In this document: one piece after another, positions 36,341-38,982 of the stretch | Position numbering within the stretch: position 1 is the first letter of the stretch | How the letters are laid out: every line of letters begins with the position of its first letter | Assembly (NCBI GenBank): GCA_003560165.1 | Contig: PWJC01000013.1 | Location: forward strand, 1 to 38,982 | Reading direction: 5' to 3' | Source of the DNA: Bacteroidales bacterium | GTDB lineage: Bacteria > Bacteroidota > Bacteroidia > Bacteroidales > UBA7960 | DNA length: 38,982 nt | The notes under the pieces: generated by a model | Told to the model about the DNA's origin: nothing | Seen by the model: only the letters and a program-made list of their open reading frames with translations | The model's database searches: none | Position numbers and translations under genes: made by a program

Positions 36341-38062
36341 TTACCGGACAATGTCGCGGAATTCGCTCTGCCCGAAGAACATGACGAATTCACGGTCTTC
36401 GGCGGCTTGTCCCCTCATGTCGGCATCCAGTTCGATGGCACGGCGCAGGTTGCTGTACAGACTGGTCGGGTCGTTTTGCCTTGCGGCGATCACTGCCTTC
36501 AGGTAAGCGACCTCGGCCGATTCGGGAGCGCAGTTCAGGGTGCTGACGGCGGCCTGGCGGTTGCCTGCCATCAGTTGGGCAAGGGCCACATTGTATTTGC
36601 AGGTGAGGCCTGTAAAAGATGACAGGGCAGCCTGGTACTCACCGGCCCTGATCTGCAAAATGCCCATATTGTAATCTACGTTGATCCCTTCTGCCCTGGC
36701 GGCCCGGAAGAGAGATTCGGCGGTCTCATCGTCGGTTTCCCATGCAGCCACAACACCCAGGTTGTTTTGAACATGTCCGTTGCCCGGCGCCAGCTGATTG
36801 GCTCTTTCCAGGTATTCTGCGGCCTGCCCGGTTTCTTCCATTTCGAGCAATACCACGGCAGCATTGTTAAATCCTTTGTAGCTCCTGGGGAAGAGTTCCT
36901 GGGCCGAACGGTAAATGGCCAGGCGTGTTTGCATATTGTCGGTGAGGGTGGCGGCAAAAAGCAACTCTTTCTCATCGAGCTCTCCGGGGTTTTGGGTAGC
37001 CAGCCTGGAGATCTCCTCGCGTGTGCGCTTGGGTTCATAGGCATGCACGGTGATCTCGGCGCGGCGCAGGGGCTCCAGGATCTTTTCGATCTCGGCATAG
37101 ATCAGGGTCATGTCCTTGATCCTTCTTTCTCTTTCGGCCGGGGCCAGCTGGGAGTCGATCACATTTGCAATGGCTTGCTTGTCGGGCAGGTCGGATGCGT
37201 CCAGCTTGGTCATAAAGCCGTCAAAATCCTCCCCTTTGGCTTCCACCCTGATTTCGGGCATTTCCACGTCTTTTTCATTGAACAGCCTGGTGATATAGCT
37301 TTCGCCGGTCGAGGCACGGTTTTCAGACAGTTCGAGGTTCAGGGCGATTTCCCCTTCGGGAGAGGCCCAGGCATCTACGTCGACGGCCTTCAGCTCCCAG
37401 CCCCGCTGGATGAACTCGGTCAGATCCTCTATCCTCTGCCTGGCCTCTTCCCTGCGGTTGAGGTCGAGACGCCAGTTCAGGTTATGGCGCATATAGGCGA
37501 AATAAATGCTGGCCGTCTGGGAAATGATCACTTCCTCTTCATATTCATGGGGAGCCAGTGAGAGGTTGTGATCGTTTTTAACCCTTTGGGAGGTAATGAT
37601 CACCCCGTCGGCCACCTTTCTTTCGGGAAGTTCCGTTGCCCTGTCTTCCCTGCCTTCGCGATACAGCCTGGCGCGTACATAAAGTTCGGAGGCGAGCATG
37701 TCGGGCTCGTAATCAATGACATTGTGCAGGTTGAAGGTGGTTCTGCGGTCGCGGGTAATCATGGTGCCGGCAGTAGTGGTGGCGCTTCCGCGCAGGATAA
37801 CGGTCTCCAGTTCCTTCTCACCGGCTTCGTGCTTCAGCACGGGGGTGATCTCCATCACCGCCCTGCGGTGAAAATACCCCTCGCTCACTGCGCCCTCTAC
37901 ATTGGCTGCCACCTCGCCACCATGGTTTTCCAGGGGATTGGTCTCAGGGGTGTAGCGAATGCCTTCATCGTAATTCCTGGCCATCCTGGGAATTGCGCAG
38001 CTGGCAAACAGTCCTGCTGTAATGAGCATCACAGCCAATAGCTTAAAGTTGATGTTTTTCAT
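36341..38062 (-). CDS. Lipoprotein with OmpA-like segment and TPR repeats
   Basis: Signal peptide/lipobox 'LITAGLFASC'; OmpA-like 'VDVDAWASPEGEIALNLELSENRASTGESYITRLFNE'; C-terminal TPR-like repeats ('YKGFNNAAVVLLEMEETGQAAEYLERANQLAPGNGHVQNNLGVVAAWETDDETAESLFRAA'). Confidence 0.75.
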   Translation of the reverse strand: MKNINFKLLAVMLITAGLFASCAIPRMARNYDEGIRYTPETNPLENHGGEVAANVEGAVSEGYFHRRAVMEITPVLKHEAGEKELETVILRGSATTTAGTMITRDRRTTFNLHNVIDYEPDMLASELYVRARLYREGREDRATELPERKVADGVIITSQRVKNDHNLSLAPHEYEEEVIISQTASIYFAYMRHNLNWRLDLNRREEARQRIEDLTEFIQRGWELKAVDVDAWASPEGEIALNLELSENRASTGESYITRLFNEKDVEMPEIRVEAKGEDFDGFMTKLDASDLPDKQAIANVIDSQLAPAERERRIKDMTLIYAEIEKILEPLRRAEITVHAYEPKRTREEISRLATQNPGELDEKELLFAATLTDNMQTRLAIYRSAQELFPRSYKGFNNAAVVLLEMEETGQAAEYLERANQLAPGNGHVQNNLGVVAAWETDDETAESLFRAARAEGINVDYNMGILQIRAGEYQAALSSFTGLTCKYNVALAQLMAGNRQAAVSTLNCAPESAEVAYLKAVIAARQNDPTSLYSNLRRAIELDADMRGQAAEDREFVMFFGQSEFRDIVR

Positions 38063-38262
38063 AATTTCCGTTTTGTATTGGTTAATCTTTTGGGTTGGTT
38101 AGTTTGGCTTTGATTTGTATTGGATGGTACAAATATATAAAAAACAATCAAACAACCCTGTATCCGGGATTATAGTTTGTATTCAGGTGCATGGTTTTTT
38201 GTCTTTTTGTCTTTCCCCGGAAAATACAAAAATATGCAGACGGAATAAAAAACCTCTGGCCA

Positions 38263-38294
38263 TTTGGTCAAAAAAAAAATTAGTATTAGATTTG
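38263..38294 (+). promoter_or_regulatory. Bacteroidota-type promoter (TTTG-N20-TAGATTTG) for the tRNA-Glu/rpsT region
   Basis: -33 TTTG at 38263-38266 and -7 TAGATTTG at 38287-38294; spacing matches the known Bacteroides consensus (TTTG, 19-21 bp, TAnnTTTG). Confidence 0.65.
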
Positions 38295-38338
38295 CACTCC
38301 ATTTTTGAAGGGCAACCCATGCACGAAAAACTGGAAAC

Positions 38339-38410
38339 GGCCCGTTCGTCTAGGGGTTAGGACGCCAGGTTTTCATCCTGGTAACAGGGGTTCGATTCCC
38401 CTACGGGCTA
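38339..38410 (+). tRNA. tRNA-Glu (TTC), copy 1
   Basis: GGCCCGT/ACGGGCT acceptor with G-U closure, anticodon stem CCAGG-TTTTCAT-CCTGG, T-arm AGGGGTTCGATTCCCCT. Confidence 0.95.
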
Positions 38411-38445
38411 CAGGAAAATCAATTTTAAAGAGCAGAGAACTTATT

Positions 38446-38703
38446 ATGGCCAACCACAAGTCAGCGAAAAAGAGAATACGTTCCAATAATGCCAAGAGGC
38501 TGAGGAATCGTTACTATGCAAAAACCACCCGTACGGCGATCAAGAAATTGCGCGCAGAGCAGGACAAGGCTGTGGCCGAGGAAAAGTTGCCCAGTGTGTT
38601 TTCCCTGGTAGACAGGCTGGCCAGGAAATCTGTCATTCACAAAAACAAGGCAGCAAATCTGAAGTCAAAGCTTGCCAGGCATGTGAATACACTGCAGCAG
38701 TAG
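38446..38703 (+). CDS. rpsT: 30S ribosomal protein S20
   Basis: 'MANHKSAKKRIRSNNAKRLRNRYYAKTTRTAIKKLR... SLVDRLARKSVIHKNKAANLKSKLARHVNTL'. Start at ATG 38446; the upstream part of the listed ORF overlaps the tRNA. Confidence 0.97.
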   Translation: MANHKSAKKRIRSNNAKRLRNRYYAKTTRTAIKKLRAEQDKAVAEEKLPSVFSLVDRLARKSVIHKNKAANLKSKLARHVNTLQQ

Positions 38704-38768
38704 AGGCATTGGCAGGCGGGATCCGTTAAATGCCAGGGCATTTCCGGGTTTCCCCTTCAGATGACAAC

Positions 38769-38840
38769 GGCCCGTTCGTCTAGGGGGTAGGACGCCAGGT
38801 TTTCATCCTGGTAACAGGGGTTCGATTCCCCTACGGGCTA
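38769..38840 (+). tRNA. tRNA-Glu (TTC), copy 2
   Basis: Identical to copy 1 except one D-loop base (AGGGGGTAGG versus AGGGGTTAGG). Confidence 0.95.
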
Positions 38841-38845
38841 CAAAA

Positions 38846-38878
38846 ACAGACCTTTCAGCCGGAAGGTCTGTTTTTTTT
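38846..38878 (+). terminator. Rho-independent terminator after tRNA-Glu copy 2
   Basis: ACAGACCTT-TCAGCCGG-AAGGTCTGT followed by T tract. Confidence 0.85.
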
Positions 38879-38917
38879 ATTCCGGCAATGTTAAATTAGC
38901 CATGTAAAATGTTGGAC

Positions 38918-38982
38918 ACGGAAGACAGAAGACAGAAGACAGAGGACGGAAGGACGAGGGAACGAAAGAACGAAGGAACGAA
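38918..38982 (+). repeat. GA-rich tandem repeat, ACRGARG heptads grading into AACGAARG octads, truncated by the window end
   Basis: acggaag acagaag acagaag acagagg acggaagg acgaggg aacgaaag aacgaagg aacgaa. Confidence 0.75.

Noticed and set aside
36767-37561. 264-aa plus-strand ORF antisense to the TPR lipoprotein
   Set aside because: Antisense shadow ORF without domain signal.
38305-38445. N-terminal extension of the rpsT ORF
   Set aside because: It overlaps tRNA-Glu copy 1; S20 begins at MANHKSAKKR (38446).
1-38982. CRISPR array, prophage, transposon or defence island
   Set aside because: No regularly spaced long direct repeats, no transposase, integrase, phage structural or nuclease-toxin motifs seen in the translations.

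Overview
The window is 38,982 bp of GC-rich (roughly 55%, estimated by eye) bacterial chromosome. It looks like Bacteroidota: there is a hybrid two-component regulator with propeller sensor, HATPase, receiver and AraC domains, an SDR-type threonine dehydrogenase, a KorA gamma-alpha fusion, and repeated TAnnTTTG promoter boxes with no Shine-Dalgarno signals. Most of it is core or housekeeping gene content: DusB, BrkB/YihY, DnaX, Tdh/Kbl, TatD, AnsA, PruA, TatC, ferredoxin, KorAB, PabB-like, Fhs, SppA, FolK, a deoxynucleoside kinase, RpsT, two tRNA-Glu and one CAU tRNA. There is also a molybdenum/tungsten cofactor cluster (ThiF-like, MoeA, compact MoaA, MoaC, MOSC-MogA fusion) divergent from a ModBC-type ABC transporter. 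I see no CRISPR array, phage, transposase or obvious defence island. The strongest unusual signal is dnaX. It is split into two ORFs in different frames at an A10 homopolymer, right at the end of the clamp-loader collar domain. This points to programmed -1 frameshifting or transcriptional slippage that makes gamma and tau, although a homopolymer sequencing error must be excluded. Secondary signals are the compact MoaA with a transporter lacking a local binding protein, a palindromic intergenic region between the cofactor operon and the transporter, a GA-rich heptad repeat seen at two sites, and a tRNA-Glu/rpsT/tRNA-Glu arrangement. All calls come from reading the sequence and the supplied translations; no database search was run.
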